The notes beneath the pieces were generated by a model. The model was not told the DNA's origin, did no database searches, and saw only the letters and a program-made list of their open reading frames with translations. From Hawksworthiomyces lignivorus (lineage: Eukaryota; Ascomycota; Sordariomycetes; Ophiostomatales; Ophiostomataceae), in NCBI GenBank assembly GCA_002917075.1, contig NTMA01000003.1:682001-746000 (forward strand): a stretch of 64,000 nt of DNA, in the 5' to 3' direction. A program made the position numbers and the translations under genes. Positions 32,738 through 45,022 of this stretch are shown piece by piece (within the stretch, counting starts at the first letter, position 1; each line of letters begins with the position of its first letter).

Positions 32738-34995
32738 TGTGACGATATTCGTCGAATTTGTCGTCTACGGTGCTGAAGCGATGGATATGTTTTGCGCTGG
32801 AAAGATGACGTCTTTTCTGTGGACTTCGTCATGCCATTGGAAATAAGTAATCGGAGCAAAGTCCGAAAAGCTTTCCGCACGAAAGAAATAGTCACTTCAC
32901 AGGTATCCCCTTATCTGTACGTACGCACGAAGCATCCCACCAAGACTTGTTTGTTAGGCTAACCTTCTTCGGATCACGCTTTTGTTGGAATGTTGAAAAA
33001 ATATCAAATATGTGATTACTAACCAATTGTTCAAACCACACAGTAAACAAAATATAATACCCATGTTAGTTTCATTTTAACTTTATATTGTCCTCATGAG
33101 TTCTCGTGGGAGTCGGCGCCGAGCTGATGATCACGATTACCTGGGATTGGAGCACCATTGTGTGGGTCGGCTGCTAAGCCCTCCCCGCGTCTGTCTAGGG
33201 ACTGTAGACTGGCAACCGTGCGGGCTGCCGTGGCAATCCTGACATAGATCACCAACACCGTGGGCCTCCTAACGTGTACGTAGACGCTTGTGGCCGCAGC
33301 ATTCATTCCACGGCTTAGAAAGTGTTTTCTAAAGGCCAATCGCCAGCCTCACAGAGACGCTACCCGGTCTACCTATGCAAAAGGAGTGCTACAATGCTTA
33401 ATTTTGTTCTCAGAACCAATAAAACCTCGCGCCTTCTCGATACATACAATCACATCCAGGGTCTGACGTTCTTGGCTCCCACTATGGTGGTTAGCACCAG
33501 TATGATTGGGTCGCTTCTTTTGGTGTCGAAAGTCGCCAATTGACGTAGCTTAACGGGTCACTGGAGACTACACAGCTCTAAATGGGTTACATGCTGTTCA
33601 CTTTATGTGCCATCCATTGCTATATCATCTTACAATTTATGCATTAGCTATTCTCCCTTCTGTGCTAGCACTTTGTCTACTGAATAGATATGCATAGTTA
33701 TGATATTTTAATAAAGTCATGGCCTCGTCAGCGCATCTCTAAGGCTTCTACAAGTTTGCAGGCGTCTATTTACTTTTTCAATATAAGCGTCTAGGATTTG
33801 TAATAGTTACTAGGGCAAATTGACGCCAGGTAACCATCCTTCTTTTGATTTTCCTCCTCCTCCCTTCCAACACCTTTTTCACGCATTCTTACCGTTTTTG
33901 TGAATGTTGTGATGCAAGCAGCACGGGTAGCAACGCAGGCAGCGGAACCTGTGTGGAAGTGCTTGGCGATAATGCTAGACTTTGTGGCGCCTATGTTCAG
34001 CTCTCGAGGACGGCTCATGATTTATAAAAACTCGAGATAGTCTAAATCTCGCGCGAGCAGAGAACTGTTGCGATACCATCTAAGCGCAAGTACGGCTCGC
34101 GTTGGGCTGAGATGGTATTGAGCAGATGAGACTACTTGCACGGTGTAGAGGATGTAAAAGTTGACGACTAGACCAAACGGTATGCATCGTGGAATGTCTA
34201 AGCCAGAAAGTTTGTTTCTAATTATAAGTGCACCTAAACTTCATTTTAAATATCAGCTCCCGAGGTCGGTCAAAAGTATATTCAATAAAACGACGGATGA
34301 TGGAATAAGCGGAACTCTTTGTCTAGTAGACGCTGCTCTTCATAGTTATGCAAAGCCCAACATTCAATAATTGATATGGACACTAGTTCCTATATCTATA
34401 GCAATGTGTTCAAACATATATGCTTCGTTTTATCCTTTACCTCACTATAAAATGTAGTCAAAAAAAGGCCTCAATCTCACAAACAAAACCTGCCTCACTC
34501 CTGTAATAATTGTATCACTCCACTGATGGAGGCAAAGTTGGATCTAGAATTTCTCACGTAGAAAATAAATATCATAATCCTGTTCCTATCGGCTATGAGC
34601 ATCCGTGTTCAAGATAGTCTCATGTTTCTTAGTAACAGTCAGGTACTCTTGTGTATTGCTAAATGCCAATATTGATACTGGCTCAGCGTCACACTCAGAT
34701 AGAAATTTAATGTCCAATGTAGAGTTAAAATTTAATATATATGAGTATTTTTGCACCAATTGTAGTATTTATGCTTACGATTTACCAGGTAGTTTCCGGC
34801 TTGGCTAATTTTGAAATTAGGACCAAGCACATTCTTAGGATAAATTCTACATTCGGCATTTTATGTGGTTCATCGATGTAGCTTGAATATATAATGTTGA
34901 CCTTGTTGCTTCATCGCTAATCCTGAACCCGGTTTTCAAGTCGCGTATCGCACTACCTGCGCTAGCTAGCAAACTTTTTACCTCACTTAGTCAAA
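32738..34995. other. Long intergenic stretch, no recognised gene
   Basis: About 2.25 kb. A minus-strand frame at 33094-33339 and another at 33791-34018 (with a GTAAGA donor-like site) could be exons of an unrecognised gene, but I could not join them or see a domain. The rest is AT-rich. Confidence 0.45.
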
Positions 34996-35217
34996 ATGAT
35001 TTGGATTCTCTATATTTTGCTTATCCCTACGCCAACGCTGGCTCAAGATCGTAAAGCCTGCGGTGGTATTTATAACTGGAAGTGTGATGACGGCCAAGAA
35101 TGTATCAATGATCCCACGAGTCCATGCCAGACTGGTCATGGCGGGTTTGATTGCCCAGCCTACTGCGTTCCGAAAACCGCCGCTGTACCAACTCCAACCA
35201 CACCTTCGCTGTCCTAG
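34996..35217 (+). CDS. Small secreted cysteine-rich protein
   Basis: A 73-residue protein with a clear signal peptide (MIWILYILLIPTPTLA, cleavage near residue 16-17). The mature part has six cysteines (22, 30, 36, 44, 53, 57) in the order ACGG, WKC, EC, SPC, FDC, YC, and a Gly-rich GHGGFDCPAYC segment, then a Pro/Thr tail. The spacing resembles a group of small fungal secreted proteins with a CGG...C...C...GG.DC..C pattern whose function is unknown. Six cysteines imply three disulfides and stability outside the cell. It is flanked by AT-rich non-coding DNA on both sides, a common setting for effector candidates. A short downstream exon is possible but not needed. Confidence 0.72.
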   Translation: MIWILYILLIPTPTLAQDRKACGGIYNWKCDDGQECINDPTSPCQTGHGGFDCPAYCVPKTAAVPTPTTPSLS

Positions 35218-36021
35218 TACGTATCTTTCTGGCAGTGTAAATATGCCATGGCAAACAATGTGCTAAACTAAACACTGATATTTAATTAGGCCTCTGAGAC
35301 CTATGGAGAATATGCATCAGCTCACAGCGGTCTGGCTCGTGGGCTTTGAGCATCGCCACTCTTAGGCTCGCCCTAAATAACAAGAATCACAATCCCAGAA
35401 GTTCGCAGGGTAAGACTCATAAGCCAATATGGTTTGCGGTGCTGGACGCAGTCGACCAAAGCTGCCCTGAAAGTAAATTGCATAGGTAATGGGCTGTTTA
35501 AAAGAGCCGTGATCAAAACCTTGGGAGAGACCTTTGGACCCTTAAATTAGATCAATGCAGGCAGGTACCTTTATCTAGAAAGGCACAGTTTGATCAGAAG
35601 AATCTCTACACGTGAAGTTCGATACGAAGCAAGTTGGTTGAGTTTTCGCGAACATAGCTATCATATGCGCCTGGGTAGACCTTGCGCCGTCCTGGCGTCA
35701 GGGCCGCCTAACTTACAAACGAAGGGAGGCGGCTTACATGGATATTATGGTGTTGAGCACCATGTGCTATGGTATGATGGTTAGGTAGAGAAGTTTACCC
35801 TCCTCACTCCCAATATACTCGTATTTTCAATATTAACCTAAAAAAAGTCAGGTGTACTAGAGATTCTGTAATTCTTTGCTAAGATATGTGATTAAATATT
35901 ATTACTGCAATTCTTTTGTTACATGTGCCCCGCACCTGAAAGCCCCATTTGATAAGTTCGTTGTTTTCTCCTGTTACATCGGTCACTTCAACTCTACATC
36001 CCAGATAAACCTCCAAGCATC
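35218..36021. other. Intergenic stretch without a recognised gene
   Basis: About 800 bp, 3' flank of the secreted protein and promoter of the phosphatase gene. A frame at 35590-35784 shows no domain. Confidence 0.5.
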
Positions 36022-36971
36022 ATGTCTGACCAGGACGCTTTGACACCGCGCGTATTCTTTATGCGCCATGGTAAGTCTCAAGTCCAGCTAATAAAGACAA
36101 AAGAAAGCTTCATATCTCATCAAATGCGTACAGGGGAGACAGAGTGGGCCAAGTCAGGCCGGTATACGGGTATAACGGACATCGACCTTACTGCAACAGG
36201 TGTAGAGCAGGTCTCTTCCAGTGCTGCCATCCTTGTGGGCGACGGCAAGCTAATTAACCCAATAAATCTTGCGCATATCTTTGTCAGCCCAAGAAAAAGG
36301 GCCATGAAGACATTTGAATTACTCTTTCCAGACGCTTTTGCAATACCAAATGTCACAGTAACCGAACAAATAGCAGAATGGAATTACGGCATCTATGAAG
36401 GCCTCAAGTCCAAAGAAATCACAGATTCTAGAAAAACCCGCGGTTTAGATACGGGAAGGGAGTGGAGCATCTACAGAGATGGATGCGAGGGGGGAGAGTA
36501 AGCTGCCTTGCCCTCTTGGATCCTTGGGGCGAGATGAATACATATAGACTGACGCTGTTATTTCTTCACTTAAAGATCTAGCCAGGCAGTTACAGAGCGT
36601 CTGGACGAGTTCATCCATCGAATTCGACAGATACAGGGTCCTCATATGGACGGGAAGAAGCCTGGCGATATTTTAATTGTATGTTGTCTCCTTTTCTTTA
36701 CTTTCACAGCACCTATATTTACTAAGTATTCTCAACAGGTCTCGCACGGCCATATTCTTCGTTGCATGGTGGCGCGATGGCTCAATCTCTCAATTGAATC
36801 ACCTTTTGATATGATGTTGCCCCCGGGCGGACTAGGTGTTCTAAGGTGCGCTTAAGTTTTCTTTAATGCCTCGAACTGAAGCTAATGATGCATTATGCTC
36901 TCCAAAGCTACAAAAATAACGACATGCAGAAGCCGGCGCTCTATGTTGGCTTTGCATTCCCCAGTAATTGA
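36022..36971 (+). CDS. Histidine phosphatase, Shb17-like (sedoheptulose-1,7-bisphosphatase family)
   Basis: Phosphoglycerate-mutase-superfamily phosphatase, 228 residues. Five exons (36022-36070, 36134-36497, 36576-36678, 36739-36845, 36908-36971) join in phase. The RHG motif with the phospho-accepting histidine is VFFMRHG|ETEW, split by intron 1 in the Gly codon. Then come SGRYTGITDIDLTATG, IFVSPRKRAMKTFELL, EWNYGIYEGLKSKEITDSRKTR, DGCEGGE and VSHGHILRCMVARWL with the second catalytic histidine. The sequence order and the WNYGIYEG...RDGCEGGE stretch match the Shb17 branch, which hydrolyses sedoheptulose 1,7-bisphosphate in riboneogenesis. Many fungi hold paralogues, so this copy in an accessory region may have a different sugar-phosphate substrate. 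Confidence 0.87.
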
Positions 36972-38951
36972 AATCATTTTATTTAAACTATATCTAGTTA
37001 TATATCTTCCAATTGAAAGTTCGATGAGGAGCCATATAAATATTATTGTCAAAACTGCCGGATTCCGAACTGGCAAGGCCGACCGTACTATCCTCCTAGG
37101 TGAATCGTACAGAGTTGAATACGTACGACATTTGGTGACAGGTATGATTGTGGCTCATAAACTGTGTCCAGTTGGCTGAGACAGTCCACAACGACAATTA
37201 CAGCAGCGACTTGTTCGAAGCTTATGTCTTCATTGCTACAGCCCGATATAGGAGAAAAAATCACTCATTTATAGCCTCCATATTCGGAGATGTTTCTATA
37301 CCATTACTTCTTCAACTTATTCAGCGAGTGTGCTCCTCTGTGTTTCATAGCAGTCATACAGGACCTGCGTTTTGATTGCTCGACCTATGTAGTAAGCTTT
37401 TTTGACATAACGCGCAGGACGTCTATCTATAGGAATTAGACCTAACGTTACTAATTTTTTCTGTGTAATTGAGAATAGGTTTGTCAAAAGAGGCAATTTT
37501 GAATTGATCATTTAATAATAGGAAAATTTCATATCTAATGACATAGCGAGTTATGGTTGTAAAGGTTCTCTGCTGGGCTACAGTGCTGTTGACAGCATTC
37601 AGAGAAGGAGAGGGGTTGCTAGGCTGAGTGAATCTGCTAACGCTCACCGCCCAATGAGACAGACAATTAAAGGAGAGAAATGTGTACTGTTAAGTACCCA
37701 CGTAGTTACAAGTGCTTGGACAAGTTTCAGTCACTTAAAATGGTGTGTGTTGGTGGGTTGACACTGTACATATTACTATTTGGAGAAGCACCTCTCTCTG
37801 ACTGCCTCAAAATAGCTACTTAATGGCTCTATCCGAACTGACTTTGACATGTGCTTTCTAAAAGGCGTGAAAAATAGCCTTATCTGTTTTCGTCGATATT
37901 AATCAGAACCCAATGCACCCCTGATACTTGTGAAGGTCCAAACTCACTTACGCAGTATCTTCACTCTAGAAAAAAAAAAAAAAAAAAACACGCACAGCAA
38001 AATTACTCCCTCTTTTCTCCCCTCGAGGATAAAAGAGCATCCTTCACAGATTCAAGAACTCCGCTATCGTTTCTCTGGAGGCTATTTTGAAAGTGTTTGT
38101 AGAAGAATGGGAGGAAAATAGTATATAAGGTAATAGCTCTAGATATGGTATAAGCAAATATAGTATCGTACGTACTTGGGAAAGACAGAAGGGCCAGGGT
38201 GCTTTTTTTGAATTGTGCTACATTGTCAGATTCTGTTTCTATAGAAAGGCGTGGCTTATTCCTAAGGACGCGGACGATCTTGGGATGACAGAGTCTAGAA
38301 GCGACTAGCTGAGGGCTAAAGAGGGCTGGGAAAAGCCGAAACCGTGTACTATTAACGATTAGGCTGATAATATTCTTACGACAGTGAAGCAGATAGCTGA
38401 TGCCGGCCAACTAGTGTAGAATGTCTAGGAGTAATGCGCGTATGTTTGTGACTTTCTAGAGCGTCTTGATGTGGGGCGACGACTGTTTATTCCCTGATCT
38501 AGTAACGCTAGATCGCTTTAGTCGTTGATATATGTTTGTCTATTGATATTTAGACGTTTGATGGGTTTAGACTAGTAGGCCGCCAAACGAAAGGACGAAA
38601 AGATGTGGAGATTTAATGTATACGCCGGTAGAAAAATATGTCCATTAACAACGCTTGACGTGAAGCAAAAGGAAAGGTGGCAACAGTATGATATGGCGTT
38701 CAGACTTATTCCACTTTTCGTGGCGTTTCCTCTCCCTCGTCTCGTTTATTCTCATTTCTCTGCGGAGCACCATTACTCTGTTCTATTATTTTGAGGGCTT
38801 ATTACTCGTTACGCATCCACGCGTTGCGGCTGTTCTGTTTTGTTCTGTTCTGTTGCATTGACAACTCTGTAAATCTGTTATTCTTTTCAAAAAAACCAAA
38901 GCAACGTTCTAAGCCGGCATACACCTATCCTCAATATCCATTGCCGCCGAG
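36972..38951. other. Long intergenic stretch, no recognised gene
   Basis: About 2 kb. Contains an A homopolymer near 37971-37988 and short AT-rich frames, none with a domain. A pyrimidine-rich segment with TGTTCTGTTC-type repeats just before 38900 probably belongs to the promoter of the glycosyltransferase-like gene. Confidence 0.5.
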
Positions 38952-40692
38952 ATGACGGCTTTGTTTGTTGAGGGGATAGCACGAAAGTACCAGTCCGTGC
39001 GCCTGCTGTTCGACGATGTTATAAACGGCAAATTCTTATCCTCTCCATTCTTTTACGAACGGCTGGCTACACATAGCACCCAGCCCACTCGCGGCACCTT
39101 ATATTCTTCTTGTTCCTCTATTAGCAACTGGAAACGATCTGCTTCCTGGATTAAATGGGTGTGTGCAGCCATTCTGGCACTTTTTATTTTGCATTGGTTT
39201 AGACTCTATGCGGTGCCCGTTGACCCGCTCATCGCGGCGCGGCGCCGTCTCACCAAAGAGCAGTATATCGATGCCGTCTTGCGCGAGCCGATCGAGGGTA
39301 TCGTAGATCTCGAGCCGATTCAGGACCGATGCAACAGGGTTAAACTTCAGCCAGGTTTAATTTGGCATTGTGATATCATCACAGGAGGGCTGGGCAATGT
39401 GGGCAACGAGTGGATAAACTGCATGATGTTTGGATTAGAGGCAGGAGGTAAGTGAAGACACCAAGAGAAAGAGCAAAGGTGCACACAAAATAGATGAAGG
39501 ACAAAAAAAAAACACTAATTCAATCCCCACAGCCATGACTATCATCCTACCACGAATTGGCGTCCGCGATCAGGCCGATCTGAGCAACTTGGGCAACAAG
39601 GACCATAGTACCGACCTCTCCGACCTCTATGATGTAGACATCTTTCTGTCGTCATGGGCGGCGGCCTGTCCGAAAATACAGGTGGTTCAGACGGCCGACG
39701 AAGTACCCAGGCTGCCGAGCCTGGAGGACTCTGCAAAGCTCGAAGCATGGAAACTGCCGAGGCTTGAGAAGGTCCGCAACATGGTCGTTGATCCGTTGAA
39801 CTACCGCGAGCGCTTTGACATATGGATGGCGCACTATGTACCCCAGTCTGCCAACATGTCCTCTGACTGGCCGGTGCGTGTCATCTCGGCCGCCGCGCTA
39901 TTCCAGTGGCACCGCACCTACCAGCCGACCGATTTTGCCCGTGCCTTTTCGCGACTTTTTTGCTTCAGCCGCGAGATGCGCCGCTTGGGCGCGTCAGTGC
40001 TCTGGCATCTTGAGCAACGCCTGGGCCGTCCGGTAGTAGCTGATGCCATATTATTTCCGTCGCTTGTCGCCTCATCTTTGTCATCTTCGTCTTCTCAGCC
40101 AGCTCAAAACACCTCGCTGGTCACCACACTCGGCCGCCGTCGTCTGGTGTCTGACGGTTTCATGGGCGTCCACTTGCGTGCAGCTAACGATGCAGCAAAG
40201 TTCCACTGGCCAGGTTACGACGCCCAGGCGCCTTATTACATCAACACAACAGTTGATAAAAACTTCCAATCCGTCTACCTAGCAACCGGCTCGCCTGAGC
40301 ACCGCGCGCGCTTCATCAACGACAGCGCCATGCACAACCTGGATATTTATTGGAAGGAGGAGCTGCTGTCCGGCACCGACGATCTCGAGGCGCTCCAGCG
40401 TCTCTCCTGGGACCAGCAGGCCGTCGTCGATCTGCAAGTACTGCTGCACTCTGGGTTTTTTATCGGCATGGGCCGCAGCAGCTTCACCTGGTCTGTGGCC
40501 ATGCGCCGTACCGTCGTTCCCGAATCTGGCAAGCAATTCGTCGACTTTGACTGCTACGCAAGAGCAACTGAGGGAAAGCCACGTGAAAAGGGTTACTACC
40601 CTGATGCAACATCGGAAATAGGATTTTCAGACGACATCAACGTCGTGTTGTGTGATATTCTTCTCAGACTAGTGAATAGCGTCTGGCCATGA
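38952..40692 (+). CDS. O-fucosyltransferase-like type II membrane protein
   Basis: Two exons (38952-39447, 39533-40692) encode 551 residues. A cytosolic N-terminus of about 73 residues is followed by one membrane anchor (WIKWVCAAILALFILHWF), the layout of a Golgi type II glycosyltransferase. The luminal part starts with RRLTKEQYIDAVL and contains GGLGNVGNEWINCMMFGLEAG, the Gly-rich first loop of the O-FucT/GT-B fold, and later GFMGVHLRAANDAAKF, whose HLR is the GDP-fucose-binding H-x-R of the family. FIGMGRSSFTWSVAMRRT near the end is the typical C-terminal nucleotide-binding segment (GxxxSSF). Donor and acceptor are not known for the fungal group. No linked glycosylation gene is seen. Confidence 0.78.
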
Positions 40693-40915
40693 AGTTGGAA
40701 GAGGAAAAATCTCTTTCCATACCTGATAACTGAGCACATGTCGTCACCACCGCCACAGACAAACCTTTTTGGTCCGACGTGACAGTTCAAGGCGACGCCG
40801 CTATGCGCACCATGACCGCCAGCTACCATGCGAGTGGCTTTCAGTGTGAACAGGTCGTTTTGGCTCCAGCTTGTAACAATTTAAATCAAGAATATTAAGC
40901 GCTCTACTAAATATG

Positions 40916-42484
40916 CTATCGAATATGCCAGAGGCCCTGTGCAATAAAATTTGGGCCTTTGTCGTTAAGCAGTTCTCTCAACCATTTGCCATAAGCAGAT
41001 TCTCCGCCGCCCAGTGTATCCCAAGCTGTTGTGACAGCCCAATGAACGTTTGGCCTAACATTTGTACATTCTGGCGATCTTTGGGCTAAGTAACTAGGAA
41101 TACAGCGATAGATATCTAGCGCTGCAAGTTTTTCCGCAGCAGTGTAGTTGGCCTTGGTCTGTTCCCACGTATCGCCTGAATACTCAGCATCTGGAAAAGA
41201 GCGTTGTATGAGGCTTAGAGCAGAACTTGTATCGGAATTTTCGCCAGTTAACGCAGCTAGAATGCGAAAGATGTATATGAGTGCCGTATTATAAAACATG
41301 AACATCGATGCGGAACATTCGTTTGCGAACTCGATGTTTGTGGGAAAAAGGCACGCGGACGAGCTAGTTTCCAAAGAAGCTTTCGGTGGCTGTTGAGTGA
41401 CTGGAACTTGGGAGATATCTTTGAAGGAATTTATTTCGTCCTTTCCCCATTCTGCTCGCCATTCATTGAGTTGCGTCACTAGATTTAGGGCTGTTTTCCT
41501 TGTTTCATCATGTCGGCCTGCTGTCGCCAAAAGTTTCGAATGCTCGTGTACCACGTTGTCGCAATTGTTCACACTTAAGACTGTACAATCTGCTAAAATA
41601 TCAAATATTTCCTGTTCCTGGATCTCTACATCCGAGCAGTTTGCCCTTAAGACGGCTTTCCATTCTGGCTTTGCGAGGATCGATGGCCTTCCTGTGCGCA
41701 GCGAAGCAAAGAGGATCATGTGGCGCACAGCTTTGTAGAGGCCAGAGGACTGCTGGAAGCAAGGTGAACGAGGGTCTCGGAGCTCGAGGAGGGACTGCAG
41801 GCCAATCATATGTCTTAGATATTGACCCGAATCGGTCGACACGATGCAGTCCGACATTGCCAGAGCCACAACTGAAAGAACGATGTCGTCTCTGGTGTAG
41901 CAGTTCGGATCCGATAGTGCGTCATTAAGCTGTTTCAATGCCGCTCCACGCATGCCATAGCCTTTGTCCGCAATAGATTGTTCCTTGTGTTCTGTACCGT
42001 AGACAAGGATGGCAAAGCTTAGGAATGCTTGATGGAAAGCACTATCACTTGCTGAACTGATTCTGGCGGCCGTGATGTCACCTAATTGAATACACCGCAA
42101 GGCTAAGTCGAGTGGAGCGCCGTGGCGAAGGTACTTTCGGACGTAGCATATATACACCTCAGTCTCATTGGCTTTCAAAGCGGCGATGACAAGTGATTGA
42201 GACCCAACGGACTCCTGTGTCTCAACGCCGCTTTTTGGCGATCCAGTTGTCTGCTTCTTAGATCGCCTAGAGTCCACAATCGTTCCTTTAATAAACGCAG
42301 CATCCTTCGGACCGCTACAGTCAAATCCCCCTTGTTGGCACCGCATACAGAATGGACGATGCTCGTCTAAGGCAAAGATTAGTTTCAGCAGCTATGTTTT
42401 CGGTGCGACTCAACGCTTACCGCATTTGACACGCCTTCTACGGCAAGTCGAGCAGCCCCTCGACCTCCCGCCAACATTAACCAT
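40916..42484 (-). CDS. Zn2Cys6 transcription factor
   Basis: Zinc-cluster protein of 504 residues from exons 42484-42421 and 42366-40916 (54-bp intron inside the cluster, phase 1). The N-terminus MVNVGGRSRGCSTCRRRRVKC continues as DEHRPFCMRCQQGGFDC, giving C-x2-C-x6-C-x5-C-x2-C-x6-C. The rest is the all-helical fungal-specific regulatory region of the DUF3468-type group: ESYFxxx-like segments are represented by DSAFHQAFLSFAILVYG, IVLSVVALAMSDCI, YLRHMIGLQSLLELRDP and VRHMILFASLRTGRPSIL. It diverges from the SRPBCC gene at 43007 with 522 bp between starts, so it may control it. It lies outside the gentisate cluster and its promoter lacks that cluster's CGG-N8-CCG element. Confidence 0.88.
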
Positions 42485-42841
42485 GCTAAGATATTGGCAT
42501 CAGCCAGCACGACTATGCACACGAACCGAGATAATGCTAAAGACCGTTGAGACAGATTGCTTATCGCCTTTTGGCAATAATGTGGCCCCCAAATTTGAAG
42601 CGTGGCACTTAAAATACTGTTGGAATCAAGGGGCGCAGGCTGTTGATAAGAAAGAATCGTATTCTGTGGGGCTGGGAGGCCGATCCATCTTGGCAAATTG
42701 GAGTAAATACAGTGGGACAGCCCAATCGGCTTGTTTTGACACCTATGCTTACTTCAAGATGACTTGTAGTCGTTGATCGAATACAACGGTCGCAAATCCT
42801 GCGCTATGCCTTTTGCGGCTCATTGCGCGAGCAGCCCCTGT

Positions 42842-42863
42842 CGTAACGCACGAAGCGGTTACG
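42842..42863. promoter_or_regulatory. Inverted repeat CGTAACGC / GCGGTTACG between regulator and SRPBCC gene
   Basis: Eight- and nine-base arms that differ by one inserted C, separated by 5 bases, lying about 20 bp upstream of a TATAAA sequence (42882-42887) in front of the SRPBCC gene. A plausible operator for the divergent Zn2Cys6 protein; inferred only. Confidence 0.4.
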
Positions 42864-43006
42864 CCTCTACCTCAACGTCATTATAAAGAGGAACACAGCG
42901 ACGTCAACAACGACCTCAGTGCTCCATATTCTCGATTTCTTGTTTCTCAGAATTTAAGCATTCATTAATCAATTGGATCAAAAGCCCAGAGTTTCTAAGA
43001 TTCAAG

Positions 43007-43658
43007 ATGTACACGGTCAGTGCAAGCATTGAAATTGCAGCCTCCCCGGAAGCTGTAAGGGAGAAGGTACGTGAAGAGATCTCGTTGCGTGTCTCTTTTC
43101 TTTTTGGATGCGTCCAATCTGTTTTCCTGTTTGAAAGTTTACTTGCCATATATTCCATGGCTTGCAACTAACGAAATCGTCACTAGTTTCTGGACTTCTC
43201 CCAACTGCAAAAGTACCATCGTGATGGGTTTTTCAAGTCGATTGGTACAGCGACTCCAGGAAGTCCACTTGAACCTGGGGTCCAGATGCGCAACGTCCTA
43301 GAACTTATGACTGTCAACGCAACCCTAACTGTACGCCTAATACACCTCTTTTTTCAGCTCTAAAATGCAGCTTTGATCTAATAAAGGAAACCAGGACAAT
43401 TCTCCAACTCGCTTTCAATGGGGTGGCGGGCCGGCGGGAATATTTGTTGGCTATCACAGCTTCCTATTCGAACCAAGCACAAGTATTCAGGGTGGGACAA
43501 AATTCACCCAAAAAGAAGAATTCACGGGCATTCTGTCTTTCATAATGGGCGAAAACTTCGTTGCGCGGATGATCGGTATCACTGAAAAGACAAAGAAAGG
43601 CTGGAACAAGTATAACCAAGACTTGAAAGTATGGTGTGAGGGATCTAACGGGAACTAG
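43007..43658 (+). CDS. SRPBCC-fold (polyketide cyclase/START-like) protein
   Basis: Three exons (43007-43066, 43187-43330, 43395-43658) give 155 residues. It opens MYTVSASIEIAASPEAVREK, the first strand and helix of the SRPBCC helix-grip fold, continues with FLDFSQLQKYHRDGFFKSI and ends with FVGYHSFLFEPSTSIQGGTKFTQKEEF and KTKKGWNKYNQDLK, the long C-terminal helix. The fold makes a deep hydrophobic pocket used for ligand binding or cyclisation; fungal members of this type are uncharacterised. A TATAAA box lies 120 bp upstream. It is next to, but not obviously part of, the aromatic catabolic cluster that starts at 46 kb. Confidence 0.8.
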
Positions 43659-44985
43659 ACAGGGGTGGAAGTATGACAGGGACAGTGACACATAACATCA
43701 ACAGCGCATTGTCTTCGGCGATGTAGTTACTTTTCATGGGATAGGAGTTCTGAACAGCGGCTTCAAGAGAGGAAACGCTGTTCTAACCACTTCTTTCAGC
43801 CGGTGCGGGACACCGCTTTTAATAGTCTTGGCGACGAGAGGTCTTGTTAGAGTACTGCTGGGTGCATGGAGGTCTGTGTGGTTAGTTCATGGCGTACGGA
43901 CCTTGTACATAGCCATGAATTTAGACCAAGTTGTTCAAGAGTTGAATAGATAGCTGTATGAGTTGTAATTCTCGAGGTTTAGAAAATCCATCTATAGTCT
44001 TGTTAAACAGAAATCAGCCAAGTTCATTCATATCTACAAGTAACTGAAGACTCTTTCTGCAACTGAAGAACATACCGCGCATAAATATTGCCGAGCATTC
44101 TCAATATATCATCTCATAATTCAAGAGAAGCAGTTTCTACATGTTTCAAGCATGTGAATACCTCGTCTATATCATTTTTAGTAATGTGAAGCGCCGCCTC
44201 CATAGAGAGCTGATTGTTATGTACAGTCTGCGAAATGCCACTTAATTCGTGGGGTTTCTGGCAGCCCTCTATTAAATATAAATTAAAGTAGTCCATGTTC
44301 ACTGTTGATTCGCTGGGTTATTGCATCTTAAAGGCGTCTAATAGTAATAGGAGTGACGTCAATCAAGTCAAATTTGCGACGCATGTAGACCTTGTAATTT
44401 CACAGTAGTCTTATTTTATACTACATGTACCTACGATGGTAACATTGTGGTAAGCTTAGCTAGATATTTCAATATAAGAATAACTTGATTCCTTTGAAAA
44501 AAAAAAAGAAAATTTTCAGGCGGAAGAATTAATGAATTAATGAATAGACACAAATGAGATAGAGATATACGAGTCACTGTCTAGGCGTCGCGAAAGACTG
44601 CTTTCCGTCCTTTGGAATGTAGACTTCCCAGAGAATAATTTGATACATTTACTTCGCAGCATATAGTCCCTTGACCAGGAAGGACCTTCCGCTCGTCTAT
44701 TACTAGCTTTTGCTGCTATATTTATAACGTAATTTGAAAGTTCCATTATTGCATGCTAAGTTTACTATGTAGGCTGACATTCTCTATAATCCCGCTATCG
44801 AGCTCCAGTGAAGATCTGTAGCAACAAATCCCATCCATACCACGATAACAACTTTCGGGTGATGGTGGATCTTTTCGGAAGGTGAACGCATCTGAGCATT
44901 AGCAATAAACTCCAAGCCATTTTGGCGAAATCACTGTTCTCTGACTCAGAGCAGTCTAGTGCGCTAGGCAGTGGACATGCAATGC

Positions 44986-44999
44986 CGGAGGCTTATCCG
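44986..44999. promoter_or_regulatory. CGG-N8-CCG site 1 upstream of the cluster regulator
   Basis: CGGAGGCTTATCCG, about 1.1 kb before the regulator ATG at 46110. It has the extended CGGA...ATCCG form seen in the cluster promoters. Confidence 0.5.
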
Positions 45000-45008
45000 G
45001 TATTGTTG

Positions 45009-45022
45009 CGGACGTGCTTCCG
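45009..45022. promoter_or_regulatory. CGG-N8-CCG site 2 upstream of the cluster regulator
   Basis: CGGACGTGCTTCCG, starting 23 bp after the start of the preceding site; paired spacing close to the 19-20 bp pairs in two other cluster promoters. May mark autoregulation or an unrecognised neighbouring gene. Confidence 0.5.

Noticed and set aside
33094..34018. Minus-strand frames at 33094-33339 and 33791-34018 as exons of one gene
   Set aside because: A donor-like GTAAGA follows the second, but no in-phase acceptor or recognisable domain links them; left as intergenic.
36895..37375. Frames after the Shb17-like gene as an extra domain
   Set aside because: The phosphatase ends with a proper stop at 36971 after the last in-phase exon; the following frames are AT-rich and featureless.
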